The notes: a model not told the origin generated them from the sequence alone. DNA of 64,000 nucleotides from Bacillota bacterium (GCA_023443625.1 JAEZTQ010000008.1:62001-126000); one strand, 5' to 3'. Shown: positions 18,439 through 28,804, counted from the stretch's first letter. Made by a program: numbers and translations.

Positions 18439-21400
18439 ATGTTTAATATTAAAGAGATTCCATGGTGTTCAAATCAAATCCTATCTATAGGTAGAGAAGA
18501 GAATAGAGCCCATTATATTCCCCACGCTCATAAGGAGGAATATAGTTTTGAAGGACCTAAAACTTCTGACAGATGTATTTTACTAAATGGGGAGTGGGAT
18601 TTTGAGTGGTTTTCTTCTCCTCTGGAGGTTAATGAGAAACATCTGAAAGGGGAAGAGTATGCAGGCAAAATCACAGTTCCTTGTAACTGGCAGTTTGCAG
18701 GCCATGGAGTTTTTCATTATACGGATGAGTTATATCCATTTCCCATGGATCCACCCTACGTGCCCATGACAAATGAGTGTGGTGTTTATCATCGTACCCT
18801 TCATATGAATTTTTCAAATGAAGAAAGAGCACAGTGGAGCTATTATCTTAATTTTGAAGGTGTAGAAAGTGCATTTTTCCTATATATAAATGGGCAGAAT
18901 GTGGGCTTCAATCAGGGAAGCAGAATGCACTCAGAATTTGATATCACCTCTTACTTACAAGAGGGAGCAAATGAATTAGTAATACAGGTAATGCAGTACT
19001 CTGCAGCAACCTATCTAGAAGATCAAGACCAGTGGTGGCTTGGTGGTATTATTCGAGATGTATATTTACTGAAAAGACCTAAGGAGCATATCAGGAATGT
19101 AAACATTGAGACGGACTTTAATCCAGTAAACAATACGGGTAATATTACAGTTGCCATAGCAGCAAGAGGAAATCTCCAAGGAGAGATTACATTGGTTGAT
19201 GCTAGGGGAGCCTCTCTGTTTACCACAGAGTATTCCGTAGAAGATAATAAATTTACCTTTACAAAGGAATTAAGTGGAATTCAAGGATGGAATGCGGAAG
19301 AGCCAAATCTTTATCAATTATTAGTAAAAAGTATGGATCAAGAAAAGCAAATCATAGAAGTCATCCCCTTCCAAGTAGGTTTTCGTAGCTTAGTCATCCA
19401 GGATGGGGTTCTGTTATGGAATAACAAAAAAATCCTGATGAAGGGTGTTAACCGCCATGAATTCAACGCATTAACCGGAAGAGCGGTTACCTATGAACAG
19501 ACAAAAAAAGAACTTATGATGATTAAAAGAGCGGGTATGAATGCAGTGAGAACCGCCCACTATCCGGACAATCCTTATTTCTATGATTTATGTGACAGAC
19601 TTGGCCTTTATATCATTGATGAGGCGGACTTAGAAACCCATGGCTTTGAAATTCTGGGAGAGCCAACCACACTCTGTGAGGATTTGGATTGGCAGAAAGC
19701 TTATCTTGACCGTATTCAGAGAATGGTTGAAAGAGATAGAAACCATGTATGTATCGTATTATGGTCCCTTGGTAATGAGTCCTCTTATGGAAAGAACTTT
19801 AAAGCAATGTATGATTGGGTAAAAGAAAATGAGCCCCTTCGTCCTGTTCACTATGAAGGAGATTACAAAAATCAGAGTATAGATGTATCCAGCACCATGT
19901 ACTCAACTGTGGGAAGACTAGCGGAATTAGATACCAATAGCTCCCCCCTTAGACCACATATTCTATGTGAATTTGGTCATGCCATGGGTAATGGACCAGG
20001 AAGTCTTAGTGAATACTTTGATTTAATTGAAAATTCAAAGAGAATACAGGGTTGCTTTGTTTGGGAATTCAAAGATCATGGTATTAGCAGAGATATTAAT
20101 AACAAAGAAGAGGCTTATCTATATGGAGGAGACTTTGGAGAAAAATATCATAACGGTAATTTCTGTTTGGATGGTCTAGTTCGTTCCAATGGGGAACCTT
20201 CTCCAGCCTTTTATGAATATCAAAAAGTAATCGAGGATATTCATGTTTTAGAAATTAATAAGGAAAAGAAAACACTTCAAGTTAAAAATAGAATGCATTT
20301 CCTGACGACAAAAGGGATAGGATACGTTGTTGAAGTTCTAAAAGATGGAGTAGTTATAGAGAAGCAAACTTACCAAATGCCAGTAATTGAACCTCAAACA
20401 ATTGGTGAAATTGATTTATCAGATATTCTTAAGAACTATGAAATGCAAGATGGAAATTATTTTATAAAACTACAATTTGAAAAGAATGTGCAGCTCCTTG
20501 ATGAAGCAGAAGTGAGAATAATGGGTACATTCTCTGCTCCCTTGTGGATGACTGTTTCCCAAAGGGAAAATGAAAACATGGCAGACAGTAATACAGTTGC
20601 AGTGGGTATGGCGGATCCCCTCATACAACAGTCTGAGGAAATAAAAGTACAGGATATCATATTAACAGAAACGAACAAGTTTTATGAAGTTGAAGTAGGT
20701 GATATTACTATGCAGATCGACAAGAGTAATGCCGTCATTAAAAATTATAAGGTAAAGAATCAACTTGTAATGGAAGAAGGACCTGTCCTTAATCTCTTCC
20801 GCGCCTATACTGATAATGATAAGAAGATGGTGCAGCAATGGAAGGATATGCATTTGAATACATGCTGTATGGTGGTCTATCATACAGAAAGTATAAAAAC
20901 CCAGGATAATGTCCGAATAACATTTACAGGTAATTATGCTCCAAATGGTATGAATTGGGGAATACAGACCACCCTTACTTATATCATTGATGGTACTGGA
21001 AAGACCAAGATGAAGATAGAGGGAGCATTTAAGAATATACCCGATGTTCATCTGCCCAAAATCGGTAGCCAGCTCATCCTTTCAGATTCCTTTGAAGATG
21101 TAACCTATAGCGGTATGGGACCCATTGAAAACTATAGTGATCGTGATAAATCCGTATCTGCAGGTATCTATAAGAGTAAGGTCCATGAGATGGATCAGCC
21201 TTATGATTTTCCACAGGAGTACGGTAACAGGACGAAGGTGGAATGGGTTAAATTCTATTCCAGCAAGGATCAGACCGGAATGGCTTTCTGGACCAGTAAG
21301 CCCGTGGATTTTGCCGTGCGCCCTTACTCAGATCAACAACTAGATAATGTGAAACATTCCTTTGACTTACAGAAGGAGAATAGATTATACGTGAATCTTG

Positions 21401-21519
21401 ATTATAAGAATTCTGGTTTGGGAAGTGGAAGCTGCGGTCCAGAGCGAATGGATCAATATCAAGTATATCCTTTGCCCTTCCAATATTCTATTTACTTTAT
21501 GCCTTACAAGAACCAGTAA
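18439..21519 (+). CDS. beta-galactosidase, glycoside hydrolase family 2 (LacZ-like)
   Basis: A 1026-residue cytoplasmic enzyme, nearly the length of E. coli LacZ, with the same order of domains: N-terminal sugar-binding jelly roll, immunoglobulin-like domain, TIM barrel and the long C-terminal beta-galactosidase small-chain domain. Diagnostic motifs are MKGVNRHEFN, AVRTAHYPDNPYFYDLCDRL, WSLGNESS with the acid/base Glu447, and LCEFGHAMGNG with the nucleophile Glu511. No signal peptide is present, so the substrate is imported first. A three-codon ORF (ATG GTT ATT TAA, 18427-18438) ends directly before the start codon and takes the better spacing from AAAGG. It hydrolyses terminal beta-galactosides; the natural substrate is unknown. 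Confidence 0.95.
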   Translation: MFNIKEIPWCSNQILSIGREENRAHYIPHAHKEEYSFEGPKTSDRCILLNGEWDFEWFSSPLEVNEKHLKGEEYAGKITVPCNWQFAGHGVFHYTDELYPFPMDPPYVPMTNECGVYHRTLHMNFSNEERAQWSYYLNFEGVESAFFLYINGQNVGFNQGSRMHSEFDITSYLQEGANELVIQVMQYSAATYLEDQDQWWLGGIIRDVYLLKRPKEHIRNVNIETDFNPVNNTGNITVAIAARGNLQGEITLVDARGASLFTTEYSVEDNKFTFTKELSGIQGWNAEEPNLYQLLVKSMDQEKQIIEVIPFQVGFRSLVIQDGVLLWNNKKILMKGVNRHEFNALTGRAVTYEQTKKELMMIKRAGMNAVRTAHYPDNPYFYDLCDRLGLYIIDEADLETHGFEILGEPTTLCEDLDWQKAYLDRIQRMVERDRNHVCIVLWSLGNESSYGKNFKAMYDWVKENEPLRPVHYEGDYKNQSIDVSSTMYSTVGRLAELDTNSSPLRPHILCEFGHAMGNGPGSLSEYFDLIENSKRIQGCFVWEFKDHGISRDINNKEEAYLYGGDFGEKYHNGNFCLDGLVRSNGEPSPAFYEYQKVIEDIHVLEINKEKKTLQVKNRMHFLTTKGIGYVVEVLKDGVVIEKQTYQMPVIEPQTIGEIDLSDILKNYEMQDGNYFIKLQFEKNVQLLDEAEVRIMGTFSAPLWMTVSQRENENMADSNTVAVGMADPLIQQSEEIKVQDIILTETNKFYEVEVGDITMQIDKSNAVIKNYKVKNQLVMEEGPVLNLFRAYTDNDKKMVQQWKDMHLNTCCMVVYHTESIKTQDNVRITFTGNYAPNGMNWGIQTTLTYIIDGTGKTKMKIEGAFKNIPDVHLPKIGSQLILSDSFEDVTYSGMGPIENYSDRDKSVSAGIYKSKVHEMDQPYDFPQEYGNRTKVEWVKFYSSKDQTGMAFWTSKPVDFAVRPYSDQQLDNVKHSFDLQKENRLYVNLDYKNSGLGSGSCGPERMDQYQVYPLPFQYSIYFMPYKNQ

Positions 21520-21555
21520 CCTGAGTGACCCAAAAGAAGGAAAAGGAGATGTGAC

Positions 21556-23871
21556 ATGTTCAGAGATCAGTTTTCAGATAAAATCAAGCCTTTGATATCT
21601 GAGGATGAGTGGATTGTAGCGGAAACAGAGTACAATCCCCGTAACAATTTAATGTATGAAACAAATTTTGCCCTGGCCAGTGGTATGATGGGAAATCGTG
21701 CTACCCATCCTGAGGGTTTTATCCGCAAAGAACTTCCTGCAAACTATGTGCAGGGGGTCTTTGATAAATCTGAAGCATTCCAGAGAGAACTGTGCAATAC
21801 CCCTAACTGGAATCTTTTGAAGATTTATTATAAAACAGAACCCTTGGGACCTGAAGCAGGTGAGGATCTGCAAGATTATATACGAATATTGGATATTAAA
21901 AACGGCTTTGTAGCAACCCATTATATCAATGTAGCTTATGATGGAAGAAAAACACTCATTGAGAGTATAAAGTTATTAAGTAGAACCAGCCCAGAGTGTG
22001 GAAGATTTCGTTTCTATATTACACCCCTTAATTATTCTGGTCAGTTGGAATTTGAAAATATTATTGATGCTAGTGTTACAAACTTTATGGATTTCCCAAG
22101 ATTTCGCGTGAAGCATCTTAATACAAGACAGATTGGTCCCTTGGAGGATACAGGGATCTTTGTCCAAAGTGAAACAAGAGATTTCCTCTTACCCTTGACA
22201 ACTGTCGCTGATGTGGTAGCTACGGATAATAGCGGACAGGACATTATTGGTAGCAGACAATATCGAGGCCATGGAGAACAAGCAGTTGAATTCTTTGATG
22301 CAAATGTTGTTGAAGGCGAGACCATCTGTGTAGATAAATTTGCTTGTGTAGTGAGCGGAAGAGATGGCGGTAATACAAAAGCCATTGCCCTAGAGAAGTT
22401 ACGCGGCTTTATGGATAGAAGTCTGGAACAGGAACTAACGATGCAAAAGGATATCTACGCTAGCTTATGGAGAAGAGCAAATGTCAAGATAGAGGGAGAT
22501 CCAAGGCTTCAACTGGCAATTCGCTTTGATTTATTCCATCTTATGAGTACACCAAATCCTAAGGATAACAGAACGAATATTGGTGCTAAGCTTATTCACG
22601 GGGAGGAATATGGAGGACATGCCTTCTGGGATACGGAACTATTTATTCTCCCGTTTTTCACTTTAACCTTCCCAGAAATAGCAAAGAACCTGGTAGAGTA
22701 TCGTTATCTGCTTCTAGATGCAGCAAAAAGAAATGCAAAAAAACGGGGACAGATCGGAGCCAGATATCCTTGGGAATCTGCGGATACAGGGGATGAAGAA
22801 TGCCCAGATTGGACCATTGAGGGAGATGGTACTTGTTATGAATGTACTGTTGCTGCTCAGGAAGTCCATGTAACTGCGGATATTATCTATGGAGGACTTC
22901 AGTATTTCCTTTGGACTGGGGATATGGAGTATTATGAAAACAACCTGTTGGAGATGCTGGCTGAGACGGCCAGATTCTGGAATTCTCGAATTGAATATAA
23001 TAAAGAGAAAGACTATTTTGAGATAACAGGTATTACAGGTCCTGATGAATGGCATGAGAATGTCTCCAACAATGCTTATACCAACTATTTGGCAAGATGG
23101 AATATGCTTACAGCTGTGAAACATCTTAATAAATATAAATTAGAAAAGAAAGAAAAGTGCCAACAGCTCTTTGAGAAGCTTAATTTAAATGAGGCAGAAC
23201 TTGCTGAAATTGAGAAAAATGCTGCTAAGATCTATATTCCCATTAGGGAAGGTCTTGTGGAACAGTTTGAAGGATATTTCAAATTGATGGATCATGAAAT
23301 TCATGAATGGGATGAAAACCATATGCCGATTCTTCCGAAAGCTTTAAAGGGAATTGATAGAGAAGAGACAACCATATTAAAACAAGCGGATGTGGTAATG
23401 TTGATGTTTCTATTTGATGAAGAATTCGATGAAATAACAAAACGAAAGAACTTTGATTATTACGAAAGAAGAACACTTCATAGATCCTCCCTGAGCCCGA
23501 GCATATACTGTCTCATGGGACTTCGTGTGGGAGAGAGTGAGAGAGCATACGACCACCTATGCAGAAGTGCTTATGTAGATATTGACAATAATCAGGGTAA
23601 TACCAGAGAAGGTATCCATGCAGCATCTGCAGGAGGAACCTGGCAGGCTTTGGTCTTTGGATTTGCAGGCTTGAAAATCGTAAATGACCAGTTGCATTTC
23701 ACACCAAGACTACCTGAAAAATGGACAAAATTAAGCTTTTCTCTATTTTGGAAGGGTGAGTTAGTAGAGATTGAAATCAGCAAAAATACAGTGAAGCTTT
23801 GTAGTTATCATAATGAGTTTGTTTACTTCGTAAATGGACAGGAAGCTAAGGCAGAAATGGTGAATAAATAA
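21556..23871 (+). CDS. glycoside hydrolase family 65 phosphorylase
   Basis: A 771-residue GH65 enzyme (kojibiose/nigerose/maltose/trehalose phosphorylase group). The N-terminal beta-sandwich starts with ETEYNPRNNLMYETNFALAS; the (alpha/alpha)6 barrel contains HAFWDTELFILPFF and GITGPDEWHENVSNNAYTNY, in which Glu498 is the likely general acid, then KQADVVMLMFL. The family phosphorolyses alpha-glucosides with inversion, giving beta-glucose-1-phosphate. The beta-phosphoglucomutase two genes downstream fits exactly. Linkage specificity (kojibiose, nigerose, glucosyl-rhamnose or other) cannot be read from sequence. AAAAGGAG precedes the ATG. No signal peptide is present, so it acts in the cytoplasm. 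Confidence 0.93.
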   Translation: MFRDQFSDKIKPLISEDEWIVAETEYNPRNNLMYETNFALASGMMGNRATHPEGFIRKELPANYVQGVFDKSEAFQRELCNTPNWNLLKIYYKTEPLGPEAGEDLQDYIRILDIKNGFVATHYINVAYDGRKTLIESIKLLSRTSPECGRFRFYITPLNYSGQLEFENIIDASVTNFMDFPRFRVKHLNTRQIGPLEDTGIFVQSETRDFLLPLTTVADVVATDNSGQDIIGSRQYRGHGEQAVEFFDANVVEGETICVDKFACVVSGRDGGNTKAIALEKLRGFMDRSLEQELTMQKDIYASLWRRANVKIEGDPRLQLAIRFDLFHLMSTPNPKDNRTNIGAKLIHGEEYGGHAFWDTELFILPFFTLTFPEIAKNLVEYRYLLLDAAKRNAKKRGQIGARYPWESADTGDEECPDWTIEGDGTCYECTVAAQEVHVTADIIYGGLQYFLWTGDMEYYENNLLEMLAETARFWNSRIEYNKEKDYFEITGITGPDEWHENVSNNAYTNYLARWNMLTAVKHLNKYKLEKKEKCQQLFEKLNLNEAELAEIEKNAAKIYIPIREGLVEQFEGYFKLMDHEIHEWDENHMPILPKALKGIDREETTILKQADVVMLMFLFDEEFDEITKRKNFDYYERRTLHRSSLSPSIYCLMGLRVGESERAYDHLCRSAYVDIDNNQGNTREGIHAASAGGTWQALVFGFAGLKIVNDQLHFTPRLPEKWTKLSFSLFWKGELVEIEISKNTVKLCSYHNEFVYFVNGQEAKAEMVNK

Positions 23872-23872
23872 T

Positions 23873-24769
23873 ATGAAGAAAAAAGAAACATTTGCGGAAT
23901 TGTCATTGGTCTTAGTGGCACTGATCTGGGGAAGTGGTTTTATTGCTACAGAATTTGTAATCAAAGCCAACTGGAATACCTCCTTGATTATGGCTGCCAG
24001 ATTTACCATTGCTACCATTACTTTGGCAATTGCCTTAAATAAAAGAATACTGAAGATTACAAAATATGAATTATTGCATGGGTCCATAGCAGGAGTGTTA
24101 CTCTTCCTGGCATTCTATACCCAGACGCTGGGCCAATCCACAACAACAGTCTCTAATGCAGCTTTTTTTACAGCGACCAATGTGGTTATGATACCCTTTA
24201 TCTCATGGGCTATCAATCGTAACCGCCCCAATATACCAACAATTCTATTGACCTTGGTAGCTCTTGCTGGTGTTGGAGCCTTAAGTTTTAAAGACAGTAG
24301 ATTTTCACTGGCGGTAGGAGATACAATTGTTCTTCTAAGTGCCTTCTTCTTTGCTATGCAGATTACTTATCTTGAGAAGGCTACGAAGGGATCTGACCCA
24401 GCCAGGGTTAATTTCATACAGATATCATCTGCTACCATAATATCCCTTGTAGTATTTATCATAAGAGGGGAAGGACTTCAAGGAGCCAATATAACCCAAG
24501 GCTTACTGCCTGTTATATTTCTTGGAGTCTTTAGTACTTGTCTTTGCTACTTCCTACAAACAAGTGCTCAAAAATACTCTACCGCCTCAAAGGTTGGTGT
24601 TATATTGTCTTTAGAAGGGCTCTTTGGTGGATTGTTCTCCGTACTGTTGGGCTTGGAGCCTTTGACCATAAACCTGGTCATAGGTGGAATTCTAATTGTC
24701 GGAGCAACTATATTAATGAACATTGATTTTAAATCATCTGGAAAGAAGGTGAAAAAGACCTATGTGTAA
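23873..24769 (+). CDS. EamA/DMT-family transporter
   Basis: A 298-residue membrane protein with about ten helices and two EamA repeats; the first begins LVLVALIWGSGFIATEFVI, the second near VGDTIVLLSAFFFAMQITYL. Family members export metabolites or amino acids, and some import sugars; the substrate here is unknown. The ATG follows the GH65 stop by one base and the 3' end overlaps the beta-phosphoglucomutase start by 8 nt, so it is co-translated within the sugar operon. A sugar or sugar-phosphate related role is inferred from this position only. Confidence 0.9.
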   Translation: MKKKETFAELSLVLVALIWGSGFIATEFVIKANWNTSLIMAARFTIATITLAIALNKRILKITKYELLHGSIAGVLLFLAFYTQTLGQSTTTVSNAAFFTATNVVMIPFISWAINRNRPNIPTILLTLVALAGVGALSFKDSRFSLAVGDTIVLLSAFFFAMQITYLEKATKGSDPARVNFIQISSATIISLVVFIIRGEGLQGANITQGLLPVIFLGVFSTCLCYFLQTSAQKYSTASKVGVILSLEGLFGGLFSVLLGLEPLTINLVIGGILIVGATILMNIDFKSSGKKVKKTYV

Positions 24770-25424
24770 TAGTAAGCCATATAAGTACAAAGGAATTATT
24801 TTTGATTTGGATGGTGTAATCTGCCATACAGATCAATACCATTATAAGGCATGGAAAATAATTGCTGATGAGCTTGGAATCTTCTTTGACCAGAAGATTA
24901 ACAACAAACTCAGAGGTGTAAGCCGAATGGAAAGCCTTGACATAATCTTAGAAGAAGGAAATGTTAAGTTAAGTGATGAAGATAAAGAGGTACTTGCAAC
25001 GAAAAAGAATGATGCCTACCGCACTTACTTAAATGATATGTCTCCTGTGGATTTGGATCCGAAAGTCCTTGAAACATTAAAAGAATTAAAAGCAATGAAC
25101 CTCAAGATGGCAATCGGATCCTCCAGCAAAAATGCTACCTTTATCTTGGAGAAATTAGGTTTGTCCCATTTCTTTGATGCTGTAATAGATGGAAACAGCA
25201 TTAAAGAATCCAAACCCAATCCTGAGGTCTTTGATAAAGCCCGTAGTGCTTTACAGTTAGAAAAAGAAGAATGTGTTGTTGTCGAGGATGCATTCTCTGG
25301 TATTGAAGCTGCCAAGAATGCAGGCATGGATAGCATAGGCATTGGTGATGCCAGCAAATCAGAAGAGTCTACTTATCAGATATCAGAGTTTACTGATTTG
25401 CTTGGGGATATGTTCTTGGAGTAG
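24762..25424 (+). CDS. pgmB: beta-phosphoglucomutase
   Basis: A 220-residue HAD-superfamily phosphatase-fold enzyme. The nucleophile and acid/base aspartates are in FDLDGVICHTD (Asp15, Asp17); the cap carries the beta-PGM signature RGVSRMESL; later motifs are IGSSSKN, KPNPEVF and VVEDAFSGIEAA. It isomerises beta-glucose-1-phosphate to glucose-6-phosphate, feeding the GH65 product into glycolysis. The start overlaps the transporter gene by 8 nt. It is the last gene of the operon and is followed by a strong stem-loop terminator. Confidence 0.93.
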   Translation: MCNSKPYKYKGIIFDLDGVICHTDQYHYKAWKIIADELGIFFDQKINNKLRGVSRMESLDIILEEGNVKLSDEDKEVLATKKNDAYRTYLNDMSPVDLDPKVLETLKELKAMNLKMAIGSSSKNATFILEKLGLSHFFDAVIDGNSIKESKPNPEVFDKARSALQLEKEECVVVEDAFSGIEAAKNAGMDSIGIGDASKSEESTYQISEFTDLLGDMFLE

Positions 25425-25538
25425 TGTGTCCTGTGGCTTATGCCTAAGCTTCATGAGTAAAATTAATAAGCTTTAGAAGTTACATTAAAATAAAAGAATT
25501 ACAATAGATTGCTTCAACAGGAAAGATAAAACCTATAT

Positions 25539-25633
25539 AGAACGCATATTAGTTTCCACGCACAGGGATTGATAGATAGAAATCTAGCTGTCAAACCGTG
25601 CCTTTTCGGAAACCAATATGCGTTCTTTTTTAC
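25539..25633 (+). terminator. terminator of the GH2/GH65 operon, long nested hairpin
   Basis: 19-nt arms (25539-25557 with 25608-25626, one G-U pair) are followed by a T-tract. Inside are a further imperfect stem around TTGATAGATAG/CTAGCTGTCAA and a CACAGG/CCGTG pairing, so the whole 88 nt can fold into one branched rod. Confidence 0.88.
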
Positions 25634-25683
25634 TATATTTGCTATAACCTCTTTTGTGTAATGAATTTCAACTTGAAATATAA

Positions 25684-28428
25684 TTATAATTTCACTGATT
25701 TTACCTTACTGTAGTCGCCATAGACTTTCTTACCAGTAGAATCTAGTTTATAGGCCCTTACCTTAATGTAATAGGTACTGCCTTTACTTAAGTTGCTAAG
25801 CTTTAGAGAAGCCGTCTTTGTAGTCAGTGTCTTTTTGCCAGAGGTAAACTTGCTATTCTTGGCATATACAATTTCATAACCAACAGCATCTTTTATTGTT
25901 TGAGCCTCTAGGCTTATGGTAGTAGAAGAGGATTTCTTAGCATTCTTAATCACAGCCTTATCAACGCTTACCTTCTCCCATTTGGCGATAAGCTCTATGT
26001 CTCCTAAGCTCTTTTGGGGAATAAGAGTAATTTTCTCTTCACCTCTACAGCAGCCATCCTCACACATAGATATATCTTTATACCAATATAAGAATATATA
26101 GCCGACTCTTGTAGGATTTTTAAAAGTAAGATCTGTGGAGTCATAGGTAAAGGAGGTAGGATTGGTGGTATGATTGGTGCCTCCGCCTAACTGATAGGAA
26201 ATCTTATAGGTTTTGTCGTAGGCTAAAAAGTTGAGAAACTTTTCTTTACAATATTTTTCTACTTCTGTTCCTGTATATCCATAAATATAAAATTGAGGAT
26301 CACTAGCAGGACGCCATAGCATGTTATAGTTTATTATATTATCTGCAAGGGAGGTAACACTCTTTGGTATGATAATTCCATCAAGCCAATTAGGAAAAGC
26401 ATAGCTTCCTATGGATGTAACGCCATCTTTCACAGTGATTATTCCTGAGCCTGGAGCACAGATTAAAGTGGATTTATCACTATCATAAAGAACCCCGTCT
26501 TCGCTGGTATAATTTATTAGATCATTCGCTTCATAAACGTTGATACTAGTTAGCTTAATGCAATACTCATGCATCTGTTCCCCATATTCAAGGAGGGAAG
26601 AGGGTAAATTGATTTCTGTTAAGTTACTACACATGTAAAAAAAATTATCTTCTAAATATTGTAGAGTACTGGGGAAGGTTACTTTGGTAACCGTACTATA
26701 ATAAAAGGGATCTTTGGAAACTTTCTCAACTCCTTCAGGGATAGTAATTTCACCAACGGTACTGCCACAGTATAACAATACTGTTTTATCCTGATTAAAG
26801 AGAAACCTGCCATCTGCTGTAAATACAGGATTTTCTGGATCAACCTGAATGTTTAATAAGGCATCATTTTCTTCAAAAGGACGTTCGCCAATGGTCACTA
26901 AGGATTTAGGAATTGATATCTTTGCGAGGCTAATACAATCAGAAAAGGCTTGATTTCCTATGCTCGTTACGCCCTCTGGTATCTCTAGGGATTTAAGTCT
27001 CATGCATCTGGCGAATGTAAAATCCTTAATGGAGGTAAGACTTGCAGGTAATTTAATGCTAGAAATGCTGGCATTATGAAATGCTCCTATACCAATTTCA
27101 GTCACAGTATCCGGTAAGTTTATTTTTTTAAGATATTTTGAGGCAAAGGCATAGTCACCAATTCGTATAATACCCTCAGGCAGGATGACTTCTGTAGCCT
27201 TAGAATTTATAAATGCATTTGAACTAATATCCGTAACACCTATAGGAACAGTTACAACCCCGCTGGTTGAGTTAGCATCAAGTAATTTATTATTTACAAT
27301 AAATAAAGGGTTTTCCTTTATTATTTTCTTATACCAGGGAGTATTTGAAAAGGCACCTGGTTCAATCTCCTTAACAGAGTTGGGGAAGGTTACCTTTGCT
27401 AAACTGGTACAATCATCGAAAGCACACCTACCAATAAAAGTTACTGTATCAGGAATATCAATGGATTTTAGCTTGCTGCAGGAGTAAAAAGCGTACATAC
27501 TTATATGGGTAAGTTTCTTGGGTAAGGTTACATTAGTAAGGCTTTCACATCGAGTGAAGGTATAATCTTCAATCTTGGTTACTTTATCTGGTATTATTAT
27601 TTTTTCTAATTTACTGCAATCTGTAAATGCATTGTTGCCTATTGCTGCTATTTTACTGGGAAGAGTTATGTTTACTAGGCTTGTGCATCCCCAAAAAATA
27701 TTACTGGGTAAGGAGGTAATATTATCTGGAAGTTTTATGCTAACTAAGCTGCTGCAGTTATAGAAAGCACCATCACCCAAGGAGGTAACACTATTTGGAA
27801 TTGTTATATTTTTTAAAGAGCTACAATTGGAAAAAGCAGCATCCTCTATGGTTGTAACTGAATCAGGAATAGTAACACTTATCAGATTAAAGCAACCTGA
27901 AAAAACACCTTGATTTATCTTCTTTATCTTATTGGGTATAGTAATACTGGTTAAGCCACTGTCATAGAAGGCTGAATCCCAGATACTATTTAGACTATTA
28001 GGAAGGGTAATCTTCATTAGGTTCTTACAATTATAAAAAGCATAAGTCTTAATTGTAGTGAGTTTATTAGAGAGTTTCACTTCTTTTAAGTTGGTACAAT
28101 CAGAGAAGGCCGAAGAGCCAATGGTTGTTACTGAGTTAGGAATGGTGACGCTTTGTATTTTCTTATTATGTTGAAAGGCGTTATCTCCTATGCTTTTAAC
28201 AGTATCAGGGATGGTTACGTTTTTACTGCTTCCTTGATATTTAATTAATACATTATCTTTAATCTCAAAATCCTTTGTTGCAGCTTGGGATTGGTTTGAT
28301 GATAGAAGAAAAGTAGTTACTGTGACCACAAAAAACAGCGCATAAAAGGCTATTCTGTGGAGTGTTCTTTGTAGAGAACCTCTTATTTTTTCCTTGCTTA
28401 TTCCTATGTTATGATTTTGTTTATTCAT
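25684..28428 (-). CDS. BspA-like leucine-rich-repeat surface protein
   Basis: About 914 residues. A membrane-spanning signal sequence (about 25-48, ending SQSQAA-like before KDFEIKDN) is followed by roughly 25 leucine-rich repeats of the LRR_5/BspA type, each about 23 residues with the pattern TIPNSVTTIGSSAFSDC. Next comes an InlB/Listeria-Bacteroides type repeat (NPTRVGYIFLYWYKD) with an unusual Cys cluster CEDGCC, and a C-terminal fibronectin-III-like domain ending YGDYSKVKSVKL. It is exported and probably mediates adhesion or protein binding; no sortase or S-layer motif is visible. ATG 28428 is preferred; the frame stays open to an ATG at 28485 without a binding site. The leader is shared with two other genes in the window. 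Confidence 0.88.
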   Translation of the reverse strand: MNKQNHNIGISKEKIRGSLQRTLHRIAFYALFFVVTVTTFLLSSNQSQAATKDFEIKDNVLIKYQGSSKNVTIPDTVKSIGDNAFQHNKKIQSVTIPNSVTTIGSSAFSDCTNLKEVKLSNKLTTIKTYAFYNCKNLMKITLPNSLNSIWDSAFYDSGLTSITIPNKIKKINQGVFSGCFNLISVTIPDSVTTIEDAAFSNCSSLKNITIPNSVTSLGDGAFYNCSSLVSIKLPDNITSLPSNIFWGCTSLVNITLPSKIAAIGNNAFTDCSKLEKIIIPDKVTKIEDYTFTRCESLTNVTLPKKLTHISMYAFYSCSKLKSIDIPDTVTFIGRCAFDDCTSLAKVTFPNSVKEIEPGAFSNTPWYKKIIKENPLFIVNNKLLDANSTSGVVTVPIGVTDISSNAFINSKATEVILPEGIIRIGDYAFASKYLKKINLPDTVTEIGIGAFHNASISSIKLPASLTSIKDFTFARCMRLKSLEIPEGVTSIGNQAFSDCISLAKISIPKSLVTIGERPFEENDALLNIQVDPENPVFTADGRFLFNQDKTVLLYCGSTVGEITIPEGVEKVSKDPFYYSTVTKVTFPSTLQYLEDNFFYMCSNLTEINLPSSLLEYGEQMHEYCIKLTSINVYEANDLINYTSEDGVLYDSDKSTLICAPGSGIITVKDGVTSIGSYAFPNWLDGIIIPKSVTSLADNIINYNMLWRPASDPQFYIYGYTGTEVEKYCKEKFLNFLAYDKTYKISYQLGGGTNHTTNPTSFTYDSTDLTFKNPTRVGYIFLYWYKDISMCEDGCCRGEEKITLIPQKSLGDIELIAKWEKVSVDKAVIKNAKKSSSTTISLEAQTIKDAVGYEIVYAKNSKFTSGKKTLTTKTASLKLSNLSKGSTYYIKVRAYKLDSTGKKVYGDYSKVKSVKL

Positions 28429-28432
28429 ATAA

Positions 28433-28475
28433 AAACCATGCCTTTCCGTAACCTGCAAGTCGTTGACCCAGGCAC
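28433..28475 (-). promoter_or_regulatory. shared leader element, LRR-gene copy
   Basis: On the minus strand GTGCCTG, then CTTGCAGGTTACGGAAAGG and CATGGT. CCTG and CAGG can pair as a small hairpin 5' of the AAAGG ribosome binding site. Closely similar leaders precede the esterase at 32161 and the Lgt-like gene at 54417. Here the first ATG opens a four-codon frame, ATG GTT TTT ATA TGA, whose stop overlaps the ATG of the main gene. Confidence 0.65.
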
Positions 28476-28721
28476 TTTTACTCATATTTTAAAATACCAA
28501 TCAAATTTATTATAGCATAAATAAAGAGGTTAAAAATACCATTATTCTTAAAAATATCTTAATATTATATTACGATGTCAAGGTATGGCATAGTTACTAG
28601 GATTAGGTATTGTAATCTATATGTTTGGATTTTAAAATTCTTTACGGGGATAATTAAAATCGTAGCACGTCTTACTTAATCAATTGAAGATCCAACGTTT
28701 ATAAAAAAATATTGAAACCCC

Positions 28722-28750
28722 TTGACAGATCTCAAAACTTTGCATAGTAT
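28722..28750 (+). promoter_or_regulatory. promoter of the valS T-box transcript
   Basis: TTGACA (28722-28727) and TAGTAT (28745-28750) are 17 nt apart and precede the T-box leader by about 60 nt. The stretch 28500-28720 between the LRR gene and this promoter shows nothing else recognisable. Confidence 0.6.
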
Positions 28751-28804
28751 TATACTATATTTTAATTTTCAAACAAAGATTAAATATCATATATCCAAAT
28801 GTAT

